Below are positions 1-11,130 of a DNA stretch of 64,000 nt, piece after piece. The notes beneath the pieces were generated by a model that worked only from the letters and a program-made list of their open reading frames with translations, was not told the origin of the DNA and searched no databases. The position numbers were made by a program, and so were the translations under genes. Every line of letters starts with the position of its first letter. Positions within the stretch are counted from its first letter, which is position 1. Origin of the DNA: Haematobia irritans (lineage: Eukaryota > Arthropoda > Insecta > Diptera > Muscidae); assembly GCF_050003625.1 (NCBI RefSeq), contig NC_134399.1, forward strand, positions 36,968,671 through 37,032,670, written 5' to 3'.

Positions 1-71
1 ACATTCACACCATCTGCCACAATTTTGACCACATACTGGTCTCCATCTTGGTGTGATGACTTAATGTTCAT
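1..71 (-). CDS. possible start of a gene running off the left edge
   Basis: On the minus strand an ATG at 71-69 opens a frame that stays open for 23 codons to the window edge. The codon use looks more gene-like than the surrounding AT-rich DNA. The frame is also open upstream to about 115, with no convincing AG acceptor before the run of T's. I do not recognise the peptide. It could be a first coding exon, an exon with an unusual acceptor, or chance, because 71 bases cannot decide it. Confidence 0.22.
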   Translation of the reverse strand, partial: MNIKSSHQDGDQYVVKIVADGVN

Positions 72-779
72 GCGTGTCCGATTCCATGAATGTGGGAAGA
101 GGCAAAAAAAAACTAAAAATAATATCGTAAAATTTCATATTTTGTGATCAATAAATAAAATTATCCTTTTGTTGTGTCTTGCCCCTTGGCTGGTCCAAAC
201 AAAAAAATAAGCTCAACAGGTGCTTTAATTTATTTAAACTTCAAGTACCGGAAATTACTTTGGAACATCAACAGTTGGCCAAATTAAATTGAATATTGAA
301 GTCTTTTGACAGTTGACTTATTTTCGAATGCCAAGTTAATTTGTAATTGAAACATTATCTGGTCGAAATGGATAAGATGAATTAATTTTCTTACAATTTC
401 GTATAGACGACATATGTATTTGAAATGTTGTTCACGTATATTAAGCCTTGAAATACGTGACATTTTAACCCTTTAGATTGAAACGATGATCCAGTTTGGA
501 TATATACACGGCAGCAAACTCGAAATGTCAGTTCATTATATTGTTTACAAGCCACCAAAATCATATCCATCTGAGTTTATTTATTTCGGAATAGTTGCCT
601 TAGGTTAGGATTAAGTTTTTTTTTATATATTATTTATTTAAGCAAATAGATATTTGATGCTGAACTTACAACTACAACTAGTCTCTATTATGAAGAAGTG
701 ACATACCAATTGTTTATTTATTAACATCAGTACATTTATTGAATTTAAAATATCCTAAGTCTCATATAGTCGAACTAGG
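72..779. other. AT-rich intergenic DNA
   Basis: No gene is visible. A stretch of about 60 bases near 531-590 (TCATTATATTGTTTACAA and onward) recurs in diverged form at 48238-48290, so part of this is an old dispersed repeat. TTTATT blocks near 700-800 could be poly(A) signals of the minus-strand LINE to the right. Confidence 0.4.
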
Positions 780-815
780 ACAATTATTGTAAATTTTTTA
801 TTGGTATTGAGGCTT

Positions 816-1487
816 TCATATATTAAAGCGAGTTAATAAATCGTGTGGTTTGAAACGGCGCAATATTTTATGTTGATTGGAAGTTTGGAGTAAATTTGGG
901 GCTTCGTGATTAGTATGCTTCTGGAGGCGGATAAGATGTTTTTCTGCAAATCTAGAGATTTCCTCTTTGATTGTGTTCATTTTTAAGTCTAGATGGAGGT
1001 CACTATTTCGGACATACCATGGAGCGTTTACTGCGCTTCTTATCACTTTTTTTTGAAACCTTTGTATTGTACCGATAGAACTGTTTGCCGCACATCCCCA
1101 TAGCTGAATGCCACAAATCCATATTGGCTATAATGCTTGTTTATATATTAAGAGTTTATTATCTGTGGAGAGGACTGAATTTTTTCCGATCAACCAACTT
1201 AACTTGCGGTATTTAATATTTAGTTCTTCACACTTTTTATCAATATGAATTTTCCAATTTAATTGTGAATCCAGTGTAAAACCAAGATATTTTGTTGAGT
1301 TCGAAAAAGGAACTTGTTCATTGCTTATTTTTAGGGATTTGTAACTTGAGCCGATTTTCGCAAAGTCAACATGAACAGATCTGCTACTGTTGAGCTTTAG
1401 ACCCCAGTCTTTTGTCCATTCGTGTACCTTATTTAAACACGCTTGAAGCTTATATACGGATACATTTGTATTTTTTCCAGAGAACAT
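816..1487 (-). pseudogene. Jockey-type ORF2: C-terminal region
   Basis: The minus frame 1487-1128 (119 codons) carries the thumb-side segment with TKYLGFTLDSQLNWKIHI, standard just after the RT active site in Jockey-type proteins. It continues after a frame change into 1046-816, a C-terminal tail with SAVNAPWYVRN. That tail is the usual end of Jockey/BS/Doc ORF2. It is a fragment of the same copy as the RT piece next to it. Confidence 0.75.
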
Positions 1488-2153
1488 TAAAACTCATCAA
1501 CGTCATCAGCAAATGTTCCAATGAAACAATCTTCGTTAAAAGGCATATCATGAGTGTATAGTAGATACAGCAGTGGTCCAAGTATACTGCCCTGCGGAAC
1601 CCCCGCATATATTGGATATAGATTAGTGAATTCTTTATCATGGCATACTCTATAAAATCGATTACTCAGGTATGATCTTAGAATCCCACAATAATTCTTT
1701 GGAAGTAATCTGTTGAGCTTTAGAAAAAGACCATCATGCCATACTCCATCAAAGGCTTTGGAAATGTCCAAGAATACAGCAGAGCAAACTTGTTTTTTCT
1801 CGAAGGCTTTTTCAATTGGAGTGCTTTTTCCGGAATCCAAATAGATGATCCGGTATTATATTTTTCGAGACAATAGATGATTCCAGTCTTCTGCAAAAGA
1901 GTTTTTCGAATAGCTTACCAATTACTGGAAGCAGAGATATTGGTCTCTATGAATTGGGATCGTGCGGTGTTTTCCCCGGTTTTTGTATCATGACAACATC
2001 AGCAACTTTCCAGCAAGTTGGAATATATTTAATTTTTAGGACGGCGTTCATTATTGTGGTTGGACGCATAAATCCATGGTATGGTAAATTTCTTAGGAGA
2101 TCTGCCTTAATTTTATCCAAACCACCAGATTTTTTGACCTTGAATTGATTCAC
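1487..2153 (-). pseudogene. Jockey-type ORF2: reverse transcriptase fragments
   Basis: Minus-strand reading gives the RT fingers (SGGLDKIKADLLRNLP, then a TCWKVADVVMIQKPGK segment) at 2153-1947. After a frame change, the palm follows at 1840-1487. The palm shows motif A as VFLDISKAFD, motif B as AGVPQGSILGPLLY and motif C as FADD. The catalytic Asp residues are present, but the two parts are out of frame and about 100 bases between them are damaged. The order and motifs place it in the Jockey clade. It has no RNase H domain. Confidence 0.82.
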
Positions 2154-2192
2154 TGCATTATAAACTTCTTTAATAGTTATTTTATCAAACAG

Positions 2193-3190
2193 CTAGTCGC
2201 TAATTGCATAGTTATTTATTTGATGTTGAAGATTTGGTTCTGTATTGCTTGTTACATAAGAATTTGAATAGGTCAACTGAAGATTATTCGCAAATTCGTT
2301 CGCCTTTTCGATACTGCTTTTGGCCCATTGACCATTACCTTTAAGTATTGCGACGTTTTGCACAATTGGTTTATTTTTTAATTTTGCTGCCTTCCAGAGA
2401 GAATAGTCGGAGTTTTTGTTGAGACTTAGATTGGACACATACTTGTGGAATGTACGGTCATTATATTGTTTTATTAATCTGCTAAGTTTTTTGGTAGCAT
2501 TGTTTAACATTCTTTTATCCTCTTGTGATCGATCCTTCGATCGGTGATTAATACTTCTTTTAAACTTTATTTGATTTACTATGTATTGGGGATACTGAGG
2601 CGTATTTGTTTGAATACTTGGCTCTGGAGTACTCTGCCAGGCCGCTTGGTGCATCAACTTTGTAAAAGCATCGACTTCTTCCTCAATATCATTTGGATTG
2701 TAGATTGGCGAATGTCTAATAGACGTGGTAATTAAGTGTCGAAAGTAATCCCAATCGGTTCTGTTATTTGTTAGGTTGAAATTAGTTTGTTTATTAGTTG
2801 CTTCACTTAAATAATGAAGATATATAGGAGAATGGTCAGAACTAATTTCATGTCCATCTTCAATTACCAGTTTGTTTTCCGGGATTTTCTAGTAATAAAA
2901 AAGTCAATCAGATCAGGAGTTTTAGACACGTCTGTTGGCCAGTAAGTTGGCTTACCGGTAGATATTACTGTACATTCTGTATTCATAAGTGTACGATGTA
3001 GCTCTCTGCCCTTTGGTGTGGTCAATCTAGAGCCCTATTGTGTGTTCTTTGCATTGAAATCTCCTCCCATAATAAGTATATGTTTATGTGAATTTAGCAT
3101 GTCTTTGTACTGATCAAATTTTATATTATGTCGTGGTGGACTGTAGACAGATGAAACTGATACCAGCGTTTTGTTTATGTGAATTGTTGT
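2193..3190 (-). pseudogene. Jockey-type ORF2: endonuclease and linker remnant
   Basis: Read on the minus strand, 3190-2885 encodes the endonuclease core: a VYSPPR-like segment, then IMGGDFNAKN with the catalytic Asp-Asn pair, then GSRLTTPKGR and a TPDLIDFF segment. This is the usual Jockey/F/Doc order. A TAG replaces the Trp codon expected right after the NAKN motif. From 2657 to 2193 a second stretch of about 154 codons covers the region between endonuclease and RT. The frame is broken between these parts, so no full protein can be made. Confidence 0.75.
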
Positions 3191-3214
3191 TACTTGAAAT
3201 TCCTCTACTTAGGA

Positions 3215-3835
3215 TTAAATGTCAGTCCGTTTTTCAGTCCCACTGAGAATATTCAGTCCATTGTGATTTACCGTTGAACCAACTCGATTATTTTATTCTA
3301 TTCAACCAATGTAATTGTTCCAAAAACATTGGCAGACTGCTTAAATTAACTTTTTTCCAGGGTCGCCAATAATATAAAACTATATTCCCCTAAAATTCGA
3401 GTACGTCTCACACAAAATGCTGGACACTAGCAAAAGATTATGACCTGGTATGTTCCTATGACCTGGCACCCATATTAGGTGAATATTAGACTGTTCAGCT
3501 TCTTGTTGAGAGATTTACGGCAGTCTATGACCGTTTTTAAATTAAATAACAGAGAGTCCGTGGATTTTATTGCAGATTAACTGTCTGAGTATATTTATGA
3601 CATCACTTGTCCATGCAAATTCGGGCCATCTATATAGAAATCTATATAACTTGTATTCCCTGCGGTTTGTGGGCACCTTGCCTCACTATTGGCAATTGGT
3701 GCTTCATCTTGCATTACTTTGAGGACCGCACATCCTGCATTACTTTGAGGACCGAAGTGTGACCGTACTTTTTTTCGAGCACAGTGATATCTCGCCGTTG
3801 TTGCAGCTGACTGCTCTTTGAAAGTAAAGGTAGGA
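3215..3835 (-). mobile_element. old 3' fragment of the RNase H-bearing LINE (LINE-M)
   Basis: The minus strand matches, with many substitutions and deletions, the 3' third of the nearly intact element at 20790-23920. It runs from the region before the RNase H domain, through an internally deleted RNase H part (the pieces around 3440-3700), to the 3' UTR (the TCACAATGGACTGAATA block lies near 3240-3265). The coding frame is destroyed. A 19-bp direct repeat (TGCATTACTTTGAGGACCG) sits at about 3710-3755. Confidence 0.75.
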
Positions 3836-4290
3836 AAATGCTTTATACACCTGACTACCCGCGTTCCGGACCGTCATCACAATCGACGATACCGGCTAGA
3901 ACCCCATCCGTCTACCCTCGTGCTTTAATTACCAGCACAGAATCGCTTTCACATTACTTCGAGATGGACCCAATAGGGTCCCTGACCGTCTGATTTTTGT
4001 CCGCGTTCACACTAAAGCTTAAATTTCTCATGTTGCCGCGTCCATTTTAACATTTTTGTTACGGACATAGAACGTGTTGTACAAAATACCTTATAGCCTC
4101 CCAGTTCCTCTCACCAAATATAATACAATCTTGTGGATTATATTTCTCGGAGAGACATGTCCAATTTCATCTACCGGCTACATCCTGCTAACTCTAATAC
4201 GGCTTCCCCTGATACTCTGCGGTACTCTTCCCAGAGTTGCTCAGATTTTTTACTCTAGTTCGTCTCTGTAGGGTCGACGCCCAGAGAAGT
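3836..4290. other. unrecognised moderate-GC sequence
   Basis: This stretch is richer in G+C than the rest of the window. It lies between two LINE-M 3' fragments. It may be further LINE-M or Jockey-like sequence too diverged for me to align. A 65-codon plus-strand frame at 4074-4271 has no recognisable features and I do not call it a gene. Confidence 0.35.
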
Positions 4291-5405
4291 ATACTGTTAA
4301 GTTAGATTAATGTGGCAGCACGATTAAGTTTCAGGCTTACTTAGACTATTCAGTCCATTGTGATACCATATTAACTAAAAGTACCTATTAGGTTAGGTTA
4401 GGTGGCAACCCGATGTATCAGGCTCACTTAGACTATTCAGTCCATTGTGATACCACATTGGTAAACTTCTCTCTTATCACTGAGTGCTGCCCGATTCCAT
4501 GTTAAGCTCAATGACAAGGGACCTCCTTTTTATAGCCGAGTCCGAACGGCGTTTCACATTGCAATGAAACCACTTAGAGAAGCTTTGAAACCCTCAGAAA
4601 TGTCACCAGCATTACTGAGGTTGGATAATCCACCGCTGAAAAACTTTTTGGTGTTCGGTCGAAGCAGGAATCGAACCCACGAACTTGTGTGCAAGGCGGG
4701 CATGCTAACCATCGCACCACGGTGGCTCCTATTACTTCTAGTTTTAACCGCTGAACCTTCTCGATTATTTTCTTCTGTTGAACAAACCAGATTGTTCCCA
4801 AGCATTAGCAGACTGCTTAAGTTAACGTTTTCCATGTCCGCCAGTAATCCAAAGCTATATGCCCCTAAAATTCGCTTACGCCTTACTCAAAGTGCAGGAC
4901 ACTTACACAAGAGTTGTTTAATTGATCATTATACTTCGCGCCAATAGTTTTTGCAAAATCGCCTATCAGGCAGCGACCCGTTATAGCAGATATCAGGAGT
5001 GATGTCTCATGTCTCGAAAACATTAGCTTATATAGTGTGCGATTTAAATTTAAATTGGACTATATTTGCTTGGTGTCATTGCAACCCTAGCAATTCTCCC
5101 TTCGGCCATTTGCCATCATAACAGCCTTCTCACGCAGTAAGAGCTCAAAGGTAGCCAGAGACATTCCAACAGATTCTAGTTCCCCTGGAATATGTAAGGT
5201 AGTTCCTAACCTGGCTAATTCATCCTCTTCGCAGTTCCCTGGTATGTTCCTGTAGCCAGGCACCCATATTCGGTGAATATTGGACTGCCAAGCCATCTCG
5301 TTGGGAGATTTGTGACAGTCTATTGCCTTTTTCAAGTTAAGGAACACAGAGCCCATGGTTTTTATTGCAGACTGACTTCTGAGTATATATTAATGCCATC
5401 ATTTG
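4291..5405 (-). mobile_element. LINE-M 3' fragment split by a SINE
   Basis: The minus strand from 5405 to 4730 and again from 4390 to 4291 matches the last kilobase of the element at 20790-23920: the RNase H C-terminal part, the cysteine-containing tail, the 3' UTR and the degraded (CCTAA)n tail. It has an internal deletion around 4935. The minus frame 5356-5087 still reads as RNase H, with IWVPGYRNIPGNCEEDELARL, which includes the last catalytic Asp. At 4391 it is interrupted by a SINE, with CCTATTA on both sides. Confidence 0.82.
4391..4729 (-). mobile_element. tRNA-derived SINE (SINE-M), inserted in LINE-M
   Basis: This is a full-length copy on the minus strand. The tRNA-like head (A box TGGTGCGATGG, B box GGTTCGATTCC) is at the right end. 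The body contains TATAAAAAGGAGGTCCC. The 3' end, shared with LINE-M, ends in CCTAACCTAACC. A direct repeat CCTATTA flanks it (4384-4390 and 4728-4734), and the LINE-M sequence is continuous if the SINE is removed, as the copy at 23800-23830 shows. A few head bases differ from the other copies. Confidence 0.88.
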
Positions 5406-6290
5406 TTGAAACATTAATCCACAGCCACCTCAATTCCACATACGACAAGTGCCCGCATAGATAATTTAGAACCCAACGTTTGGTTCCTGCCGGTAGGGAC
5501 ATTCGTCCCTACCGGCAGGATAGGTCGATAGGTCAAGCGCCACGAGGGCTGCCCTATGACACGGCTTTGCCTGGTTGAGTCCTCTATTGATAGAAATTGC
5601 ATGCAAAGCCGTGGTAGTACTGCGTACTTTGATAGGAATCCATGTTTGCAGCTGGAAATTTCTCCACAAGGCTGGGGAGTGGTAGTGCCACAAGTGTCAT
5701 GGCTACCTGTGAGAGAAGGGATATCGGTCTGTACGATTCGAATATTTGCATGGCTTCAGTAGTGGAATCACCCTACCCAATTTCCAGACATCGGGTATAA
5801 TGAGTGATTCAAAGGACAAATTGAGGGCTATCCCCATACATTCCATATACGGGTCATTATTGTCTGGCAAAAGCGGGATAGGTCTATACTGCACCGTTAG
5901 TTTCTTGGATCGCCGCGACTCTGATCCTTTTCCCATTCACAATGTCCACGATCTCACTAATCTTACCCGGAGGTCGTTGCAATAAAATTGCAAAAACGAA
6001 ACACTGGTACAACAATATTGGGTTAAGATGCTGCTCCAGAGAATATTGTTGTGCGGGAGATGTCAGAGGGGTCGCATAGTCTGATGACCCACTGCTGCTG
6101 TAGTTGGGGAAGCATCCTTCAACGTAGTCAGTATGACTACACTCCCGCAGCGATGTTAGGTCAGAGCAGTTCCGGAAGTGCACCCATTCCAAGCACAGGT
6201 TACACCTCATCGAAACCGAATCAGGTTTCGGCAGATATATGCTTGTCTGGAAGAAAATTTTTATGCACAAATCATTGTCAAACACTTATT
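5405..6290 (-). mobile_element. mosaic, internally deleted LINE fragment
   Basis: On the minus strand 6285-5884 encodes a zinc-knuckle or PHD-like piece (MRCNLCLEWVHFRNC). Next comes the start of an APE endonuclease (KISEIVDIVNGKRIRVAAIQET). The frame then jumps straight to RT-domain pieces: PDVWKLGRVIPLLKP at 5800-5730, and STTTALHAIS...LNQAKPCHR...LVALDLS at 5650-5535. Most of the endonuclease and the RT active site are missing. The family differs from LINE-M and from the Jockey-like copy. It breaks off near 5405 against the LINE-M fragment. Confidence 0.7.
5485..5520. repeat. perfect GC-rich hairpin, 16-bp arms
   Basis: Positions 5485-5500 (TCCTGCCGGTAGGGAC) and 5505-5520 (GTCCCTACCGGCAGGA) are exact reverse complements around a 4-base loop ATTC. 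It lies inside the mosaic LINE fragment. No T run follows that would make it a terminator-like structure, and no known RNA family is recognised. Confidence 0.85.
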
Positions 6291-6498
6291 GATTTTTTCC
6301 AACGTGACTTGAGTTTCAATATTTCTTAAGTTTTCTTTTATTTATGGTGTTTTAGAAAAATATCTGAAATTAACTATCTTATGTTTTATACCCCCAGTTC
6401 GAAAAACGCAAAATTTTCCTCCACCTCTAGTTTCTGAAGTATAGTGATATAATACGAAATTTTTATCCATAATTCTTATGGATAAGAAAATTAATAGA

Positions 6499-7700
6499 AA
6501 ACAAGTATACACGGCCGTAAGTTCGGCCAGGCCGAACCTTATGTACCCTCCACCATGGATAGCGTAGAAACTTCTACGAAAGAAAGGTATCTTAAATCGT
6601 TTTCTAAATTGTGAGTTAGGTTAGGTTAGGTTATGTGGCAGCCCGATGTATCAGGCTCACTTAGACTATTCAGTCCATTGTGATACCACAGTGGTGAACT
6701 TCTCTCTTATCACTGAGTGCTGCCCGATTCCATGTTAAGCTCAATGACAAGGGACCTCCTTTTTATAGCCGAGTCCGAACGGCGTTCCACATTCCAGTGA
6801 AACCACTTAGAGAAGCTTTGAAACCCTCAGAAATGTCACCAGCATTACTGAGGTGGGATAATCCACCGCTGAAAAACTTGTTGGTGTTCGGTCGTAGCAG
6901 AAATCGAACCCACGACCTTGTGTATGCAAGGCGGGCATGCTAACCATTGCACCACGGTGGCTCCCAAAAAAATTGTGAGTTAATCCATACGTGGTATATA
7001 TTAGACAAAAAAGGTATGTGTAGGTAAGTCTACAAATAATTACGACCACTTTTGGCATGGTTGTACCAAATTTTAACCAGATCGAATGAATTTTGCTTCT
7101 CCAAAAGGCACCGGAGGTCAAATCTGGGGATCGGTTTATATGGGGGTTATATATAATTATGGACTGATATGAACCAATTTTTGCATGGTTGTTGGATACC
7201 ATATACTAACATCACGTACCAAATTTTAACCGAATCGGTTGACTTTTGCTCTTCCAAGGGGTTCCGGAGGTCAAATCTGAGGATCGGTTTATATGGGGGC
7301 TATATATAATTATGGACCGATTTCGACCAATTATTGCATGGGTGTTTGAGGCCATATATTAACACCACTTACCAAATATCAACTGAATCAGATGAATTTT
7401 GGTCTTCCAAGAGGCTCCGGAGGTCAAATCTGGGGGTCCATTTTTATGGGGGCTATACGTAAAAGTAGACCGATATGGCCCATTTACAATACCATCCGAC
7501 CTACATCAATAAAAACTACTTGTGCCAAGTTTCAAGTCGATAGCTTGTTTCGTTCGGAAGTTAGCGTGATTTCAACAGACGGACGGACGTATATGCTCAG
7601 ATCGACTCAGAATTTTACCAAGACCTAGAATATATATACTTTGTGGGGCCTTAGAGCAATATTTCGATGTGTTACAAACGGAATGACAAAGTTATTAAAA
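6499..7700 (-). mobile_element. HelA element, copy a (split by a SINE)
   Basis: HelA is a non-autonomous family seen seven times here. I write its sense from the TATACCCTCC end to the ACTTGT end; this copy reads in the opposite direction. From the left it has ACAAGTATACACGGCCGTAA, the hairpin TTCGGCCAGGCCGAA, the subterminal block TACCCTCCACCATGG, a unique stretch holding the SINE, and two to three 152-bp modules (GGTTTATATGGGGG repeats at 7134 and 7287). The (GGAC)n/CAACAGACGGACGG block near 7530-7600 follows. The TATACCCTCC end is lost at about 7696. There is no minisatellite in this copy. Confidence 0.8.
6619..6965 (-). mobile_element. SINE-M, full-length, inside HelA copy a
   Basis: This complete copy has its tRNA-like head at the right end and its (CCTAA)-type tail at the left. 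A 13-bp target duplication AAATTGTGAGTTA lies at 6606-6618 and 6970-6982. Long, A-rich target duplications of this kind fit LINE-driven insertion. Confidence 0.9.
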
Positions 7701-8362
7701 ATTAGAAAAAAATAGGGAATCGTTCAAACGTTATTGACAAATAAAAGTAAACGAGAGCATGGTGGTATGTATTTTGAATTGAATTTTCTAACATTACGAA
7801 TAGACCTGATATTTTGTAATTCGTACTATTAGACGACAACTGTATTTATATGTATTTCGACTCTATGGGTTACAGGCGCCTTAAGCGAATATAGTACTGC
7901 CTTTTAAGTGTTATAAATACCAGCATGTTTCAGAATGGTACCACGTAATAATTTTCATATAATAATAATATTCGGTGGTACACTCTTCAGAGACATCTAG
8001 TGATGTAATTTAGTTTTAGTACGTTGTTATATTCAGCGCCATCTATATTTGAACGTAAAAACATAACTTCATTACTGACCCACAGATGGCACTTTTGTTA
8101 GTCTATTCATTGTTTACTTACAAATTAATTGTACGACTAATGCAACCATGTGAATATCGTGCAATATATTATCAGTTTACAGAGCCATCTACAAATGTCA
8201 TACAATTCTTATTAATTGTTGTATACGCCATCTGTATTTCATCTTCTACTTTGTAACATTAAGATGGCATTATTGTCCAGATAAGTCAACAAATCAAACA
8301 AACGAGAGGCAACATTTTCATGAACAAATGGTGCATCTGGTAAAAATATTCTTTAATACTTA
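7701..8362. other. intergenic DNA with clustered GCCATCT motifs
   Basis: No gene or recognised element. The heptamer GCCATCT (either strand) occurs at about 8038, 8084, 8184, 8228 and 8263, mostly extended to GCCATCTRTA. It may be the internal structure of an old repeat or a protein-binding cluster. Confidence 0.35.
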
Positions 8363-8651
8363 CACAGAAAAAAATTTCACGAAAATTTTTCCAATTAAAA
8401 TCTTAATTGAGTTTTAAAAAATATTCAATTAAAAATTTAATTGATTCAACAAATTTTTTAATTGAAATAAAAATCAATCACACAAATTAATAGTATCAAT
8501 TAAATATTTAATTGGATCAATTAATTTTTTAATTGACTGTCAATTAATTTTTTAATTGATACTATCATTTCTGTGATTGAAGACATTTCAATTAAAAAAT
8601 TAATTGGATCAATTAATTTCGTGATTGAATCAGAAAAATTTTTTTTGTGTG
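8363..8651. mobile_element. MITE-A copy (CACAGAAAAA ends, TA duplication)
   Basis: This 289-bp AT-rich element starts CACAGAAAAAAA and ends TTTTTTTTGTGTG, flanked by TA on both sides (8361-8362, 8652-8653). The inside is made of AATTAA/TTAATT blocks such as CAATTAATTTTTTAATTGA, so it folds on itself throughout. It encodes nothing. The TA duplication points to the Tc1/mariner type of transposition. Confidence 0.8.
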
Positions 8652-9190
8652 TAGAGCGAGTTAACAGTAGACAACGTGGAAATATCGAAAGGAATCAATA
8701 AAGTATAAAATCCCTATAAACACTAGTATTAGAAAAATGCTAATATTCAACACGTTTTCAAACATTTTTTTTTTCAATGTTTTATCTTAGAATCCAATTT
8801 GAGGATCTGGTGAGAAATTCGTGTTCTCATCAGAACAAAAATGGATCTTGGATGCTTTCGTTTCCAAAATCCTTAATTTAAACTTACATTTCCCCCTAAA
8901 AATCCACAATTTTTAACGAAAAAATCTGAAGCCACCATTTTTCATATCAGCATGATCGAACGGACGGCTCACGATCTGTACACTCACGACTGGAGAAATC
9001 CAACTCACGATCATCCACACTGACAATCATAGGAATTCTACTCACTCGCGACTTGAAAAACGAGACCCACGATCAAGTGCAAGATCTCACGCACGCGCTA
9101 GTAACATTTGATTAGTCACGTTCAAGTTTATTCAAGCACGCACATTATATTTGGTTATAAATTCGGCTGTTTAGCATTCCTGCGGCTTAG
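8652..9190. other. unannotated intergenic DNA
   Basis: I see no open frame of note and no recognised repeat. The sequence at 8940-9080 is locally richer in G+C and contains ACGATC-type short repeats (CACGATC at several places) of unknown meaning. Confidence 0.3.
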
Positions 9191-9191
9191 G

Positions 9192-9385
9192 CTATGGTCA
9201 CACTACGAGTATGTAAATATTTGACCCAAATATTTTTCCAGAACCATTTTACAAAAACATCTGATTTTTGGAAAATAATCCTACCATGATGTTATATATC
9301 CAATATGAGCTTAAAATGTTTGCTGGTTCGGCTGTGGAGACGAATTCTTTTTGATTTCTCTCAAATATTTGCCCAGTGTGAACAC
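9192..9385. repeat. possible short TIR element (GGTCACACT...CAAATATTTG)
   Basis: TATGGTCACACTACGAGTATGTAAATATTTGAC near 9194-9226, taken in pieces, is roughly mirrored by CAAATATTTGCCCAGTGTGAAC at about 9363-9384. A similar pair flanks 13614-13772. The arms are imperfect, so this is a tentative MITE family. Confidence 0.4.
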
Positions 9386-9442
9386 AAAAAATCCCCAATT
9401 TGGGAGATCATCCCCAATGCTGGCAACAATCCTGCTTATAAT

Positions 9443-9788
9443 AGGTTTAGGTTAGGTGGCAGCCCGATATATCAGGCTCACTTAGACTATTCAGTCCATT
9501 GTGATAACACATTGGTGAACTTCTCTCTTATCACTGAGTGCTGCCCGATTCCATGTTAAGCTCAATGACAAGGGACCTCCTTTTTATAGCCGAGTCCGAA
9601 CGGCGTTCCACATTGCAGTGAAACCACTTAAAGAAACTTTGAAACCCTCAGAAATATGTCACCAGCATTACTGAGGTGGGATAATCCACCGCTGAAAAAC
9701 TATTTGGTGTTCGGTCGAAGAAGAAATCGAACCCACGACCTTGTGTATGCAATGCGGACATGCTAACCATTGCACCACTGTGGCTCCC
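9443..9788 (-). mobile_element. SINE-M, full-length copy
   Basis: The head with B box is at the right end and the LINE-type tail at the left. A 12-bp target duplication CCTGCTTATAAT lies at 9431-9442 and 9789-9800. The tail has only one or two CCTAA-like units. The body is close to the copies at 4391 and 6619. Confidence 0.9.
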
Positions 9789-9824
9789 CCTGCTTATAAT
9801 GATTTGATACTATCCCAGCAAAAA

Positions 9825-11130
9825 ACAAGTATATACGGCCGTAAGTTCGGCCCGGCCGTAAGTTCGGCCAGGCCGAATCTTATCTTATCTTATGTACCCT
9901 CCACCATGGATTGCATAGCAACTTGTACTAAACTTGCCGATGGCAAGGTATTTTAAAACTTCTTAAAACCGTCTTCTCAATTGTAAGTTAGTCCATACGG
10001 GGTATATATTAAATATATACGTAATATAATTCAGTTTGATAAATTTTTCTATGGAAATAAAATTTTGACAAAATTTTCTATAGAAAAAAAATTTGACAAA
10101 ATTTCCTATAGAAATAAAATTTTGACAAAATTTTCTATAGAAATAAAATTTTGACAAAATTTTCTATAAAAATAACATTTTGACAAGATTTTCTATAGCA
10201 ACAAAATTTTGACAAAATTTTCTATAGAACTAAAATTTTGACAAATTTTCTATAGAAATAAAATCTGGACAAAATTTTGTATGGTACTAAAATGTTGACA
10301 AAATTTTCTATAGAAATAAAATTTTGAAAAAATTTTCTATAAAAATAAAATCTGGACAAAATTTTCTTTAGTAATAAAATTTTGACAAAATTTTCTATAA
10401 TAATAAAATTTTGACAAAATTTTCTATAATAATAAAATTTTGACAAAATTTTCTATAATAATAAAATTTTGACAAAATTTTCTATAGTAGTAAAATTTTG
10501 ACAAAATTTTCTATAGAAATAAAATTTTGGCAGATTATTTTTGGGGATATAGACCAATTTTGGCATGGTTGTTAGCGGCCATATACTAGCACAATGTACG
10601 AAATTTCACCACGTACCAAATTTCAACCGGATCGGATCAATTTTGCTCCTCCAAGAGCTCCGGAGGTCAAATCTGGGGATCGGTTTAAATGGGGGTTATA
10701 TATAATTAAGACCGGTATGGAACAATTTTTGCATAGTTGTTAGTGACCATATACTAACATCACGTGCCGAATTTCAACCGGATCAGGTGAATCTTGCTCT
10801 TCCAAGGGGCTCCAGAGTTCAAATCTGGGGATCGGTTTATATGGGGGCTACACATAAATGTGGACCGATATGGACCAATTCCTGCATGGTTGTTAGAGAT
10901 CATATACTAACACACGTACCAAATGTCAACCGAATCGGATGAATTTTGCTCCTCCAAGGGGTCCGGAGGTCAAATCTGGGGATCGGTTTAAATGGGGGCT
11001 ACATAGAATTATGGACCGATATGGACCAATTTTTGCATGGTTGTTAGAGACCATATACTAACACCACGTACCAAATTTCAACCGAATCGGATGAATTTTG
11101 CTCATCCACGAGGCCCCGCAAGCAAATTGG
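9825..11130 (-). mobile_element. HelA element, copy b, with minisatellite
   Basis: It starts ACAAGTATATACGGCCGTAA. The GCC hairpin segment is duplicated here (GTAAGTTCGGCC appears twice, 9840-9875). The 29-bp minisatellite follows at 10038-10535, then three to four 152-bp modules to about 11129. The TATACCCTCC end is missing, and unrelated DNA follows from about 11130. Confidence 0.78.
10038..10535. repeat. 29-bp minisatellite, about 17 units (inside HelA copy b)
   Basis: The unit is approximately TTCTATAGAAATAAAATTTTGACAAAATT, 29 bases. It contains the self-complementary TTCTATAGAA core and AAAATTTT. Units vary by substitution. The peptides it encodes (YFYRKFCQNFIS-like) are artefacts of the repeat, not genes. 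Confidence 0.9.

Larger units (their letters stand above)
780..3195 (-). mobile_element. decayed Jockey-clade non-LTR retrotransposon
   Basis: The minus strand holds, in order from 3190 down to 816, an APE-type endonuclease part, a linker, a reverse transcriptase and the C-terminal region typical of Jockey-type ORF2. The copy lacks its 5' part (ORF1 and the start of the endonuclease). It carries several frameshifts and stops. Its 3' end is not sharply defined, but TTTATT (a minus-strand AATAAA) occurs at about 796. It abuts an unrelated LINE fragment at about 3215. Confidence 0.8.

Noticed and set aside
6064..6285. A host PHD-finger gene
   Set aside because: The zinc-binding piece is directly followed by an APE endonuclease start and RT parts in the same orientation, so it belongs to a LINE.
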